From contig JAFISE010000004.1 in the NCBI GenBank assembly GCA_022560025.1, positions 248,001 to 312,000 on the forward strand: a stretch of 64,000 nucleotides of DNA. The letters run 5' to 3'. This document shows, piece after piece, positions 22,008 to 33,974 of the stretch. Position 1 is the stretch's first letter. Every line of letters begins with the position of its first letter. The stretch comes from Stagonosporopsis chrysanthemi. Lineage: Eukaryota; Ascomycota; Dothideomycetes; Pleosporales; Didymellaceae. A model generated the notes under the pieces. It searched no databases. It saw only the letters and a list, made by a program, of their open reading frames with translations, and was not told the origin of the DNA. Made by a program: the position numbers and the translations under genes.

Positions 22008-25000
22008 TCACCTATCCGGCCTCAGCACCTCCCACCCATCCAACCCCTTCATATCCGCGTCATCGTCGAGAAAATTCCTCGCTCGCCCGTTACTCCCACC
22101 CGCACCACTCAGTCCCGTCCCTGTCCGCGGCGGGAGCGCGGGCGGCCTGTCATCACCATCAATCAGATTCGGCACCGGTTTGCGCGAGCTTGCCGCTTGA
22201 GCCCCTGCAGGCGGGCCCGCCATGCTGCGCCTCGGCAGCTCGGGCTCGTCTCTATACCGCTGCTGCTGCGGTGGGGGCGTGGATGACGAGTTCCCCGTGT
22301 TCGCCTTGGAGAGCAGCGAGGCCTTTTTGTTGGGGACAGGTGGAGCGGGTTTGCGCAGGACCTGCGGTGACGGTTTACTGCCCATCGGCACCGCAGGTCC
22401 GGGGAGTGAGGACATTGCGGGGGGCAGGCTGCGGTTTGGCAGGATGGGCAGGGAGCGCGTCGACGCATTTGAGGCGTTTCGCCGCAGCTGGCTGACTGCA
22501 TCGCGGGTGCCGTCTGTGTACACGATTTGCTCTGGGTCGCGGGTATTGTACTGCGGGACGATCATCTTGCGGGCCATTGGGTTTGCGAGCGAGGTTGTCG
22601 AGCTCGCTGCCGAGGGGCCTCGGGGGAGGTTATTGAAGTCGACTGTGCGCGCGCGCTGGGAGCCGCGAGTGGGAGGCGGTTCAGGACGGCCACCAAGTCT
22701 GCTGATCTCAACCCAATCGGACTCCGGACTGGGGGTGAATGGGTTGCTGGGGCGGTTGGGGTTGGGGATGTGGTCTGCGGAGGGGGGTTGGACGCGAGCT
22801 TTAGCGGGCAGGCCTGCCGAAGATGAGTATCGAAGCGGCAAGGGGAAGGGAGAGGAGTATACCGTTGTCGAGCCACCACTTGCGGCGGTCTGAGCTCGCG
22901 GGTGGCAGGCCTGGCTCGACGCTCTCATATCCGATCAGGTCTTCGTCGTCCGACTCATCTTCGCCTCCGTGACCTGCTGCTCGCGTGTCGCCGACGAATG
23001 CTTTGCGTGAATTGTAGAGCTCTTCCTTGAGAGCGTCCTTTTTCTTCTCATCGACTCGGCGGACCATGACCTGGAATGTGGCATATACGGGACGGTGGTC
23101 GGAGAATTTTAGAGGCGCCGCATCGTAGTGTATTTGCCGGATGTTGTCGCCTTTGCGCAGCACACGATCACACCAAGCGGGAATGCGTGCTTTCTCGGAT
23201 GTATCGTAGGTATCTGTTCCCAGGTCGTACTTGTAGGTTGGGGGAAACGTAATGCGGGCTTCTGAGTAGTGAGGAAAGGTGAGGCCAGCGACCATCTGAA
23301 GGTTGAGCTGCAACTGTTAGCATGGAAAGAGTCAGTACCCGCAGGTCAGCGTACCTGATCATTATCATACAAGGTCTCGAGGTCATTCATCTGACATAAC
23401 CTCTGAACCTTGTCGTTGCTAAGACCGATCCTGTAATTGAAGTCGCCCAGCCATATCACTGTTTCGTGATCCTCAATCGAGCGATTACGCTGGAACCGCA
23501 GACCATGACTGATCGTCTTGTAGTCGCGGTTGCGTTCCTCGTAATTGGCAAATCCAGCTGCAAGATGCGCGGTGACCAGGCAAATCGAGGTATTCGCGTA
23601 CTCCATGCGGATGGCAACGGCTCCCTTATTACCCGCCATTCCAGACATACCCGTCTTCTTCAGGCTGCCCTCAACGTTCTTGACGTTTTTGAGCTTGTCT
23701 GCGCGTACAAAGACGGACAAACTGGCACCGACGAGCTGGCCGCCACGAAGCAGGACGTACTCGTCGTGCCCGTGTCGGGCGGCATTCTTGTCAAGACAGT
23801 GCTTCACAGCGGACTCCCAGTCTTGCCGGCGTGTGGGCTCCGTGGACATGATCTGCTGTGGGCTTAGTTCGACGATCTCCTGGAAGCCTACAGCCACGAT
23901 CTCTGGACACTGCTGTGAAGCGTTGACATCGGGACAAAGCCACGGCGACAGGTCCTGATCGATGCCAGTTGTCTTGCCGTTGAGGTTGAATGTCCCAACG
24001 AGGATGTTGACGACGTCTGTTTCTGAGAATTCGGGGGCTCGTCTTGTGAGCTCGGCTATGACAAAGTCGTTTATAGGGTCATAGAGATGGACTGGTATCT
24101 GCCCCATCAGCCGACCAAGAAGCATGTCGATAGTGTTCTGACGGCCTTTGTCGGCGAAGTTGTTGATGTATGTTCTTGTAACGCTCTTTCTTGCATCTGC
24201 TAGTGCGCCGGCCAGTGACATTTTGCCATGTCTTGTGAAGGAAGACTTCAGCGCCCCGGTACCTGCGTAGATTCTGGACAAGGCATCGCCGTTGTCGGCC
24301 CACATGGTTGAGTGCCGGGCCCAGAAGTCCTGACTTGCGCCTAGGCCCTTGTGGCTAAGGAAGATCTCTAGTGCCATCTTGCTGATAATGGTCTGTACCA
24401 AATTGGTCCTGTCCAAGCAGTCAAGACAGTTGGTGCGGAAGATTCCCTCCTGGCTCACAATCGGTGTAGAGCGCCTGAAAATATGGTCTTGTCCATTTGC
24501 CCTGATGCTCTCACTCGTATCTTCAGAGAGGTAGTAAGCGAATCCGTCCGCAGAGTCTTGGATCCACCTTGCAATCATGCTAGCCATCTCGTAGCCACCG
24601 GGGCCTCGTGTCTCCGCGTGGAAGTCGTACTCGGTAAGCTTGATGAGCTCGTGATCGTGGTCTCCTTTCTGGACTCCATGATTTAGGGGACTGTTCCTGA
24701 TGTGATCGCGGTATCTGTGTGTAAGCTCGATTTCATTGGGCTTCTCGTTGCTCAGCAAGTTGACCACATGCATTGCACCATAAGCAAGCTCCAAATTCTC
24801 GAAGTGCTTGTCGAATGCTGGCTGTGTAGCTTCAGGTCCTCGTGTGATGGTGATCTTTTGCTGGCCTGGGAGGAGACCGGTCTGTTGCTCCCAGAATACA
24901 GGTACGCTGCCTCGGATCTGTACGTACGAGAAGCAGACCCCGTTCGGCGCCCAATACACAGTCTCTGTCTCAACAAAGTTGGCTACATTTCCGTCGTCGT

Positions 25001-25874
25001 CGATGCCACGCGAGTTGAACCTTGTTCCAGCTCTTCTACACGACAGTTTTGAGATCAACGTCATGGAAGACGGCAGTCCTGAGCCGCGCGCCTTGATGGG
25101 CGCCGAGGAATTAGGAACCGTGACTGTCAGCGCAAAGCCACGGATAGCAGACGTCAAGATACCCGATGCGTCCAGCGCATCTTTGTCTCTCGGCGCAAGC
25201 CTACTCCTGAAGTCGACCAGCGGCTGTATCATGTACGAGTTCCACAAAAACCCAGCATCCAGACTGTCGATGGACACGGTCGCCGCATCAGACGACCTGT
25301 CCTGTAACCGCCTTGTCAAGTCGAAGTCGGAGCTGTAGTAGAAGGTGCCGCTGCTCAACAGCTTCTTCAACGCAAGACACGGATGCTCGAGCGGCGACTG
25401 CTCCTTCCGGCCGCCAAAGCCCATCTCGTAGCCCTCATCGTCGATAGTGTCGGTCGGATAGGGATTGACCTCGTCGTTCAGGAGGGCGTCGTAGCTCGAG
25501 CTAGTCAGACAGTAGAATCCCACCGACTGTATGCGCTGCACCGTCTCGCCCGGCCGCACAGTTGCGACCTTGCTTGCGCCATTGACGATCACCAGGAAGA
25601 CGTCGCCGTTGACTGTGATCAGGCCTAGTGTGCCGTGTGCGTTGACCGAATGGAGGGCGCGGTAGTCGTTCAGGTCCACGTCTTCGGTGCGCGAGAACTC
25701 GACCATGCAGCGCGTGGCGGCGGCGCCATTGCTTCCTAGTGACGTCGACGAGGCATTGGGATTGGTATGATGTTCGGTGGAGGAGGAGCTGTGGCGGAGG
25801 ACGAGGACATGCGAGGGCGTGCTGAGGGCGATGGCGCGGTGGGGGTGCTCCTTGATCAGCACGCGAATGGACAT
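22008..25874 (-). CDS. Synaptojanin-type phosphoinositide phosphatase (Sac1 + 5-phosphatase; Inp51/52/53-like)
   Basis: Exons: 23355-25874, 22863-23313 and 22008-22813; 1258 aa. Introns are 41 nt (23314-23354) and 49 nt (22814-22862). The second joins RKWWLDN to GLPAKARVQPP. The N-terminal Sac1 domain (about 1-520) has the CX5R motif in RTNCLDCLDRTN near 478, so it should be active as a polyphosphoinositide phosphatase. The 5-phosphatase domain (about 590-950) has GTFNLNGK, WLGDFNYRIGL, PAWCDRVL and SDHRPVYA. The C-terminal 300 residues are Pro/Ser-rich, with PxxP runs likely to bind SH3 proteins. In the family it clears PI(4,5)P2 during endocytosis and Golgi traffic. Clathrin heavy chain and Rcy1 in this window act in the same pathways. 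Confidence 0.93.
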
Positions 25875-26483
25875 TCTTTCGCTTTGCTACGCAGCGAGCA
25901 TGTGCGCCAGCGGGAGGAGGGGTCGGTGCAGGCGGGCACGTGTGGGTTGGCGGTCGCACGCAGCTCGATGCTAGCTGGAGGACTGATGGATCGTCGCACG
26001 TCCAGCGGGCTCGCCGTCCAGCTGATGCCCGAATGCTTGCAGGGCTTCTTAACGGCGTGGTAACCAAGGCGACCGATGTGGAGATGAGTGGTGGATCTGG
26101 GCTACCAAAAATATATCATGCCGCATTTCCTATGCCTGGCTGGCTGGCGGAAGCTTCGGCAGGGCGCTGCCGCTGTTCAGGATCAACAATGATCTCATAG
26201 TGCAAACAAAAGTTGAGCCCTTACTGAACAACGGGACCAGGGAGGTGCAAGTCTCACGACTCTTGAGCTCACACAAAGTAATAAGCATTGCTCTGTAGGC
26301 TTAGGTGCGTTGAGTCGATCAAGCAGCACAGACTTACAAAATGTGTTTGCAGTTGCTGCGAAGGCATAGATTCATCCACCACATGACATCGTCTATAGAC
26401 ATTACTTGCAAAAAGAACCACGCTGCCACAATCATCCAATCGCTATATCATGCAAAAGACAGAACTCAAGAAGGCCTGCAATG
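25875..26483. other. Intergenic
   Basis: This 0.6 kb should hold the promoter of the phosphatase gene and the 3' flank of the Arg/Ser-rich gene (both minus). No element is recognised. Confidence 0.45.
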
Positions 26484-27131
26484 CTACCGCCTATAATCCC
26501 TCCTCCGCGTGCCATCGTCATCCACAATCGTCACCCTCGTCCGCTCATCCACATAGCTCCCCCGACTCCTACTCCTCTGCCGCCCATAATCCACATTGAC
26601 TCTGGATCTGCTCCTCTCTCTGCCGCCATACCCCCTGCCGCCGCCGAAACTGCTCTCGCTCTGCGCTGGCTCCACATAGCGGTAGTGCTCGTACTGCGGC
26701 CCGCGGGCGGGACTGTACGCCCTCTCGCGCCTGACCTCGCGCTCGCGGTACACGTAATCGGAGCGATTGGGCGACGACGAGCGCGAGCTGTAGCTCGAGC
26801 GCGGGCTCACTTCGACGTACTGCGGCGCGCCGTGGTGGCTTTGCGGCGGCGGCGGGGCGGGGACGTGGATGGGCGCTGGCGGGGGCTCGACGAACACGGG
26901 AACGGGCTGGGGCGGTGGGATGGCGAGCGGCTTTGGCTGCGGTGTCGGGACTGCGATGTAGGATGCTGAGGGTCGCGGGGACTCGTGGCGCGATTCGCGG
27001 ACTATCTCGCGCGAGTAGCGCTGCGTCGAGTGTCTGGAGGCGCGGCGGCGGGGCGGGGAGTGGTTGTGCCGCGAGACGACGCGGTAGGGGACGACCACGT
27101 CCTCTTCCTGCTTGACTTTGACGAGACACAT
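26484..27131 (-). CDS. Arg/Ser/Pro-rich (SR-like) protein, function unknown
   Basis: The product is 215 aa with no intron. The start MCLVKVKQEEDVVVPYRVV is the only ordered-looking part. It is followed by Arg/Ser/His-rich sequence (SPPRRRASRHSTQRYSRE), a proline-rich centre (PPPAPIHVPAPPPP) and an RS/RE-rich end (RERSRSR, RQRSRSRGSY). There is no RRM or zinc finger. The N-terminal motif followed by disordered RS sequence resembles a small uncharacterised Pezizomycotina family. Nuclear or RNA-linked function is only suggested by the RS dipeptides. Overlapping frames in this GC-rich, repetitive stretch are longer (239 codons) but lose the conserved-looking N-terminus. Confidence 0.6.
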   Translation of the reverse strand: MCLVKVKQEEDVVVPYRVVSRHNHSPPRRRASRHSTQRYSREIVRESRHESPRPSASYIAVPTPQPKPLAIPPPQPVPVFVEPPPAPIHVPAPPPPQSHHGAPQYVEVSPRSSYSSRSSSPNRSDYVYREREVRRERAYSPARGPQYEHYRYVEPAQSESSFGGGRGYGGRERSRSRVNVDYGRQRSRSRGSYVDERTRVTIVDDDGTRRRDYRR

Positions 27132-27867
27132 GGTCTTGGGGCTCTGTAAGCTGCCGCGTGTCGACGGTCAGCGGCTGGGTTTGCGATCGTGTTGTGATTC
27201 GCGGGCCGATCACTGTGGGGATCAACGAGGGTTGGTTGGATCGTGGAGAACGATGGAGAGAGCGTGGGTGCACGAGACGAAGATGCACAGGATGTCAGCG
27301 CGAAGCGAGCGGCAGCTGAGAGACTGATGAAGGACGCAGAAGCGCCGTGGTCTGCACTGGCAGCAGCCCAGCCACACCTGCATCCATGGCAGACCCCATG
27401 TCCACATTAAAGCGCACGTTCGGTGACGACTTTCCAACTCGATGTGGTCAAGTGCCCTGTCAGCCGGCTGTTAGCTCAGGTACCGGCCCGGCCTCAACCA
27501 CTGTTCGAGGCTTTGGGCTGCTATCGCAAGTGGCAAGGGTACTTTTCCAAGACTTAGAAGTATTTCTGCTGAGAATCGGTATCTCTTCCAGTGCCGTGAA
27601 GAGCATCAGACATGCCAACAACGCCTTCTTGCTGGCGCCGATGGAAAGGGCATCTGACCTTTCACAGCTAGCACGAGTTTGAAACCTGCAGTGTGCATGC
27701 TCGTAATCATTGCCAGTATCAACAAAAGAACCACCAAGTGTTCAACAAGTGATTACACGCTAGTCGCTGATATCGTTCCCGTTACAACGTTAGGCATCAA
27801 ATCTCCATCCTATATCTGTCGGTCCTTCGTAAAGTATAATACACTTGAGTCGGGCTCAGAATAACCA
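27132..27867. other. Intergenic
   Basis: This is 0.74 kb between two minus-strand genes: the promoter of the Arg/Ser-rich gene and the 3' flank of the RhoGAP gene. No element is recognised. Confidence 0.45.
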
Positions 27868-30702
27868 CTAGTCATCCATAGGCTTGTCCTCCAGTGTCAC
27901 TCCCCGAGACGGGGGATCCTCGAGAGTAACACCAGTGGGCGCATCTTCACTGGCAGTCGCAAGACTCCTGAGACTACCAGTCGAGTCGCGATTGCCTCCC
28001 CTCTTGAGACTGCCGACCGAATCACGGTTGCCTCGCGCCAGGCTTCCAGCGTGCTTCCTTCCACCAAGTGCTAATGGCACACGCGTGCTTAAAGGCGCTG
28101 GGTGCTCAACAGGTGAGAATGAGGTTGGCTCGTACATCTCCGCAGAACGGGAGGGCAGAGACGAAGTTGCAGATGTTTCGGATGCATTATCTGCTGTGCC
28201 GTTCGTAGCAGCAGCAGCGGATGCAGCAGCGCTGGCACTAGCACTTGGGCTATCAGGATCAGGAACCTCAAGAGAGCCGCGATTTGTGGGAGCTCCCCTG
28301 CGTGATTCAGTCGGGGAGCTGTTGGCGTTCACAGGAAAGCGCGTCTGGCTGCGGTCACGGCGATGAGAGCCGCTGCTGCGATTGCTGGGGCCTGGGGAAA
28401 CGCCTCGAGGGGAGCGCTGGGCGGCGATGGCTCGTTGGCGTTCCTCCATGTTCGCACGTCGGTTGCTCTCGTCAGTAGAAATGGCACGAGGGCGCTGCGC
28501 GCCAGAAGCAGAGTGTGTAAGAGTGCTAGCTCGCTTCAACTCTCCAAAGATGGCGTCCTTGTGAGCGAAAAGATCACGCACTAGGCGGTAGCTGTAGCGC
28601 TCGTTCATGGTAAGAGTGTTTTCCAGCCTGGGACGCAGGATGCAGGGTGCCAGTGCGTTCGCCAGTGCGGCAATGTAGGTCTCGTCGGCTGAAGTCAGCT
28701 CGATCAAGCGAGTGAAGTGTGTGCAGATTGCGTCAAGAGTTGCGATATTGGCAAGACGGAGCTGTCCCAGCGTAGACTGAAGGACTGTAACTCGGGTTGC
28801 CTCGTCCACATCTGTCGCGGTAGTGCTGTAAATGGTCTTGATGATTTCGTAAACGTGCGAAGAGACAAGGGAATCTGATGTCATTAGTCAAGTCCAGGGC
28901 TGGACAAGGGGTGGCTTACCAGGAAGTTCCAAGAGGTAAAGCTTCAAAACGCTCGCAACAATGGGTATATCGTACTTCTCCAGTATCTCATCCTCGAACC
29001 TAGCGCCAGTGTTGATGGCAGCTCGAAGGTTGTGTGTTTGAGCAAGCGGTACATCAACAAGCCAGATACCACGGCGGGCCTCGTCACCCTCAAGATCAGG
29101 GTAGTGGTTGTCCAGGAAAGTCAAAACGGTGGTGATCAGGATAGGGACACGCTTCTTGTCAGAGCGAGCTCGTGCCTCAAGGTCCACGCCAAAGGTCTGC
29201 TCGTCGACCGAGTTGTAGTAGTTCTCGTACGTCGTGACCTTGGGTACAAACGGCCCGGTGCGGTAGTTCTCCAACATGTAGCGAAGATCGCCAAGGGGCT
29301 GAACAGTCTCCTGGAAAAGCATCATCTTGTCGACCGTGCTCTGCAGGCTGGGGATGACGTTGCTGATGGCACCAGAAAAGTCAAGAATAACAGCTTTGAT
29401 GGCCTTCAGCCTGTCCAATTCGCACCGTTCCATGAACTTCAAGTGGTCAACCATAGCCTCCTCCAAATTGCAGCGCAGAGAGTCCAGCTTCTTCACAGCA
29501 GCCTTGTAGCGTTCGTCAGACTCACGAGCCTCTCTTCGTAGCTTCTCGGGAGCTGTCTCGTTAGGGTATTGGTTGTTGAGAGGGTTCCAGCCCGAGAGGT
29601 ATTCCTGGACCACGCCTCCTGGTGAATCGACAGTAAAGCTGTCATTGGACATGGTGGACGCAGCAGTTCCTGAACGAGCCAGAGGTGTCTTCTTCTCGGG
29701 TACTCCTGTAATTGTAAAGACCTTTGTTTTCCACTGATAGTTCATGCGTGAGCTGTTCGCAAACGTGTTGCCGACATTTCCAATGAGGCGCAGAAACCCG
29801 TGGGTGACCAGATCCTGACCGATACGCTCTGCGTAGCTGACGCTGGTTGCGCCAAGGTGCTTTTGGATGTATTCGGTGATGTCCGCTCCAGAAGAGCAGT
29901 TCTGGTACGTTCCAATAATGGGCACTTTGACCTCGCCAATCTTGATGTTGTCCAGCATATGCGACAGGATCTTCTTGACTTGCTCGGGCTGGTAGGTCTC
30001 GTCGCCCAGATCGATAGGCTCCTCTTCGTTTTCCTCGGGTTCTGTCATCTTGATCGTAGGAACCTTCGTCTTTGGACTCGCGAGCACCTCGCTCTGAGGA
30101 TCTTGGAAAGCCAGCTTATCCTCCTCTTCAAGGTCCTCGACCAGCCGGCACTTGTTGTAGTACTGCGAGCGGAACTTGCGCACAGCGTCAGCCTGTCGGT
30201 CGTGAATCTTGATGCGCGATTGGAGATCGTCTTGCGAGTTCTGCACGCGGGCGGCATGCGACTCGCACCAACGGCCGAAGGGGTTGACAACGAGTTCGCG
30301 GATGTTCGAGGCGATCTTCTTGTGGTTTGACGCGGCGGCCTCCATTTCGTTGCGCACACCGTCGTAAGCCTGACAATGGTGAGCTGTGGTCCCTGTGCTG
30401 CTGCGTGTTCCAACACACCTTTCGTACACTGGCACCCTCATCTTTAGCAAATCCTCCACCTATGCGCTCGGTCGCGGGCGTGATGGCGGCCAGGCTGTTC
30501 CCGTATGTGTCTTCAGCGTCGGCACGCAGGCGGGCAGCGGTGAGAATCTGCTGGTTCTCCTGCACGCCCTGCTGCAGCTTTCCGAATAACACTCCTAAGC
30601 CTGCTCGAGGTCAGCATCGACGGCTGCAGCAACTGCGCCGCACAGCTTACCACCCGCATAGTCCTGCGACCAAAAGGACGCTGCAAAGCCAGTGTTGGCC
30701 AT
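27868..30702 (-). CDS. RGD2: F-BAR / DEP / RhoGAP protein, Rgd2-like
   Basis: Exons: 30651-30702, 30419-30594, 28920-30369 and 27868-28874; 894 aa. Introns are 56, 49 and 45 nt. Splicing restores MANTGFAASFWSQDYAGG-VLFGKLQQGVQENQQ (FCH start), SVRK-AYDGVRNEM, and LLELP-DSLVSSHVYEII inside the GAP domain. The F-BAR is at about 15-190, the DEP near 205-290 (VPIIGTYQNCSSGADITEYI) and the RhoGAP at about 475-660. The C-terminal 230 residues are Ser-rich and disordered with repeated RGGNRDS. The domain order is that of yeast Rgd2, a GAP for Cdc42/Rho5 at the cortex. The usual arginine finger of the GAP loop reads GIWLVDV here, with leucine in place of arginine. It is divergent from the prenyltransferase gene. 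Confidence 0.9.
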
Positions 30703-31529
30703 GGTAGTGACGTCGCTGGGGGTATCAAAACACAGGAACTCCTAGTAGACCGTGGGCAAGGAAGGGCGAAACCAGGCTGAGACAAGCTTCGACGGGCGGT
30801 GGTAGTGAGCGTGGAGAAGGAAGGTCTGGGGAACACGCAAGCGCAGGCCTGTGATGTAACGCCTGTGGTGCTGCCTTGGTTGGCTGTGCACAATTGAGCT
30901 GCGGTGCGGTGTCTGGTGGCGGGCACACTGTGCAAAAGATAGGGCGTTGGGCTCGTTAAGATAACAACAGGAGACAGCAGAAGCTCTTCAGGAGTTTTGC
31001 AGGCCAGCTGTGGCAGAGCTGAAAGTACGAGGACCCCTGTCGGCCGTTCTGTCACTTGTTGGCATCGCTGGCCTGTCTAGCACCTAAAAATACCAACGTC
31101 AATTCACCGAGCAGCGCCTTTCCCTGCAGGGCCTAGGACCGTGACCCTGGCTTCGAGCACCTTACAGTCAAAGCATCATAGGGGACAGCTCACTAGCAAG
31201 AGCACTTTAGGCGTCGCTGGCAACAGAGAAAACCATTTCCTCCAACGCCAACCTGACGAAACACCTGCCGTGCCACACGTGCTTACCGGAAGCGTGGGAC
31301 AGCATCATACACTTTGTGTCTCCACCTTGCACTGCTAGATGCGATAGAAAGCAGAGCAGCGAAGACCGGACATTAGCATCTCCGACATATCATTTCCAGC
31401 GCTTAGATTTCTGCGAGTGGTTGAGATTGATCACCATCAACCCCACTACTAGCAGCAGGAAATTACCTCAGTCGACCGGCAACAGACCCCGACAGTCTGG
31501 GCACGTTGTACATACCAACTCCCACCACT
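30703..31529. promoter_or_regulatory. Divergent intergenic region, RGD2 / GGTase-I beta
   Basis: There are 827 bp between divergent start codons, so it should contain both promoters. No TATA box or repeat stands out. Confidence 0.4.
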
Positions 31530-32888
31530 ATGGGTCCCCCTGAGCCAGCCAGCGATTTCAACTATGCTCGCCAGATCAAGTACTGGAGGCGGAATTTGAA
31601 GACGTACCTCCCCCATTTCTATACCGGCAATGACGCCAACCGCATGACCCTGGCTCTGTTCACTGTTTCTGCACTCGACATACTGGGTGATCTGGATGGA
31701 GCTCTGTCCGCAGAGGAGCGCCAAGGCTACATCGACTGGGTATATAGCTGTCAACTGCCAGAGGGGGGGTTTCGGCCATGGCCGGGCACAGATTTCGGAA
31801 AGAGGAGGAATGGAGAAAACAAAGTCTGGGATCCAGCGCATGTGCCGGGCACATTCTTTGCGCTACTTACCTTAGTCGTACTGGGAGACGATCTTGAGAA
31901 GGTGAAAAGAAAGGAAATCTTGCAGTGGCTGATCAGGATGCAAAGGCCTGAAGGTGGCTTCGGCGAGACGTTGGGTGCGAATGACTACGTTCATGGCGGG
32001 AACGACTCAAGATTTGGCTACATGGCCACAGCTATTCGTTGGATGCTTCGTGGAGACCTTGAGGGGCCATGCGGCGATGTGCCAGACATCAGTGTAGACA
32101 ACTTCGTCGCCTGTGTACGGGAAGCCGAAGCCTACGACGGAGGCATCTCAGAAGCACGGTACCACGAAGCCCATGCTGGATTCACGAGCTGCGCCATCGC
32201 GGCACTGTACTTTGTTGATCGTCTACCTCTCCCACGTGGGCAAGCCCCTGATGGTCGCATACGTGGTGTTACGAACCTCGACAACACATTACATTGGCTT
32301 GCTTCACGACAGACGGCAACGCTGGAAGAGGATGACAGCATCGACACATTCGACGATGAGACGGACACAGCAAACACGTGCCATGATGCACATTCTTTCG
32401 TCAAAGTCAGCGCATTTCCAACAATATCCATGGAAACTACGGTGGGTTCGCAACCCAAGGTGCCATTCGATCTTGCATGGGTGGGTTTGAACGGGCGATG
32501 CAACAAGATCGCAGACACATGCTACGCATACTGGGTCTCATCGCCCCTTCAGATCCTCGGCCGCATGGATATCATCTCGCCAAAGCCAATTCGCAGATAC
32601 CTGCTCGATAAGACGCAGCACGCGCTCGGTGGCTTTGGAAAAGTAGTCGACGACCCTCCGGACATGTATCATTCGTTCCTGGGATTGATGGTATTGGCGA
32701 TGCTGGGGGAGCCTGGTCTGCAGAACGTCAACTCGGCACTGTGCATTACGGAGAGAGCGAAACGCCATCTGGAATCGTTGCCGTGGAGGAAAGAAGCATT
32801 GGCTTCGGTGAAGTATAACAGCGTGCATGGGGTAGACCACAAGAGCATAAGTCAGATTGCAGCGGACCGGATGCAGATAGACGCATAG
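31530..32888 (+). CDS. CDC43: Geranylgeranyltransferase type I beta subunit (Cdc43/Cwg2-like)
   Basis: Intronless, 452 aa. Prenyltransferase QxxEGGF-type repeats are evident: CQLPEGGFRPWPG, MQRPEGGFGE, YDGGISEARYHEAHAGFT and HALGGFGKV. Zinc-site residues lie in LNGRCNKIADTCYAYWV (cysteine) and PPDMYHSFLGLMVLA (histidine). The beta subunit pairs with Ram2-type alpha to add geranylgeranyl to CaaL proteins such as Rho1 and Cdc42. It therefore acts on the same GTPases as the adjacent RhoGAP. GGTase-I is favoured over farnesyltransferase by the pattern of the C-terminal half, but I could not align it. The ATG at 31530 is the first ATG of the frame. Confidence 0.88.
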   Translation: MGPPEPASDFNYARQIKYWRRNLKTYLPHFYTGNDANRMTLALFTVSALDILGDLDGALSAEERQGYIDWVYSCQLPEGGFRPWPGTDFGKRRNGENKVWDPAHVPGTFFALLTLVVLGDDLEKVKRKEILQWLIRMQRPEGGFGETLGANDYVHGGNDSRFGYMATAIRWMLRGDLEGPCGDVPDISVDNFVACVREAEAYDGGISEARYHEAHAGFTSCAIAALYFVDRLPLPRGQAPDGRIRGVTNLDNTLHWLASRQTATLEEDDSIDTFDDETDTANTCHDAHSFVKVSAFPTISMETTVGSQPKVPFDLAWVGLNGRCNKIADTCYAYWVSSPLQILGRMDIISPKPIRRYLLDKTQHALGGFGKVVDDPPDMYHSFLGLMVLAMLGEPGLQNVNSALCITERAKRHLESLPWRKEALASVKYNSVHGVDHKSISQIAADRMQIDA

Positions 32889-33140
32889 CATACTTGTATT
32901 GCAATAGACTCCACGAATCTACAGGTTTAGGAAAGCTCATCAACATCTCGAGATGTCAACGTGCACGAGGAAAGCAGCACCCACTAGCGCCATCCAGCGG
33001 CTCGGCTCCTCCTGCCCTAGCCCGCGTACCCCTGCACAATAACTTTCCAACTTTCGCGCTGCCAGCAATCTGCACCGCGTACTCTCTGCAAACCGACAAA
33101 CCTCCGTATAACACACAGTGACACATCCAGAGCAGTCACA

Positions 33141-33974
33141 ATGAGGAACGCCCCGCCCCCCAACAAAAAGCGCAAGATCAAAACTGTGCACGAGGAGAAA
33201 ATCGACTTTGACCCTGCGGCGCGAGAGGAATACCTCACAGGCTTCCACAAGCGCAAGCTCGCACGGCGGAAATTTGCCGAAGATGAGGCGGCCAAGAAGG
33301 AAAAGGAGGAGAAGCTGAAGTTCAGGCGGGATGTACGTTAGCACACCTCTGTCTGCAAGCGCCAGCGCCAGCGCTGCACCAACCATGCAGCGCTGTGTTG
33401 CTCAGTCGCAAAAGACTTTGGGGATTCCAAACCCCCCACGTACAACGAAGATGAAAAGACACATGCTGACCAGCCGACTGCACAGCTCCGCCAACAGCGC
33501 AAAATCGACCTCGAGAAACACGTCAGCGAAACAAACCGCCTGATGCGGCTGGCCAACGGCGACATTCCCTCGGACGCCGGCGACTCATCAGACGACGACG
33601 AGGACCCCGCCACGGGCGAACCGACATTCACGGGCTTCGAAGACCCGATTAACCAGGAGGACGAGTACGTCGACGAGGACAAGTACACGACGGTGACGGT
33701 GGAGACGGTGGGGATCAACCGGACGGGGTTCTCGCGGCCGGGCGAGGAGGAGGCGGAGTTGCGCAAGGAACGGGAGGCGAGAGAGGAGAAGGAGAGGGAG
33801 GAGAAGAAGAAGAGGGTCTGGACCAAGGAGAGGCCGAAGAGTGACAGGCCGAAGAAGAAGAAGGTCAAGTTTAGGTATGAGACCAAGGTAGAGAGAAAGA
33901 TGGAGAGGATGAAGCAGGGGGCAAAGAAGAGGAAGATGGCGGAGAAGAGGAGCAAGGCGAAGGAGGAGAAGTGA
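33141..33974 (+). CDS. Nucleolar Rrp17/Nop25-type ribosome biogenesis protein
   Basis: Exons 33141-33332 and 33486-33974; 226 aa. The 153-nt intron joins KLKFRRD to LRQQRKIDLEKHVSETN, a join typical of this family. The N-terminus NKKRKIKTVHEEKIDFDPAAREEYLTGFHKRKLARRK matches the conserved Nop25/Rrp17 region. The middle is acidic (DDDEDPATGEP) and the C-terminus is very Lys/Arg/Glu-rich and helical. Family members are nucleolar; yeast Rrp17 is a 5'-3' exonuclease in 60S pre-rRNA processing. It lies 250 bp after the prenyltransferase gene, in the same direction. Confidence 0.85.

Noticed and set aside
22222..22893. 223-codon plus-strand frame
   Set aside because: It is antisense to the Pro-rich tail of the synaptojanin-type phosphatase.
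26569..27288. 239-codon minus-strand frame over the Arg/Ser-rich gene
   Set aside because: It is a shifted reading of low-complexity GC-rich DNA. The frame starting MCLVKVKQEED has a more protein-like N-terminus.
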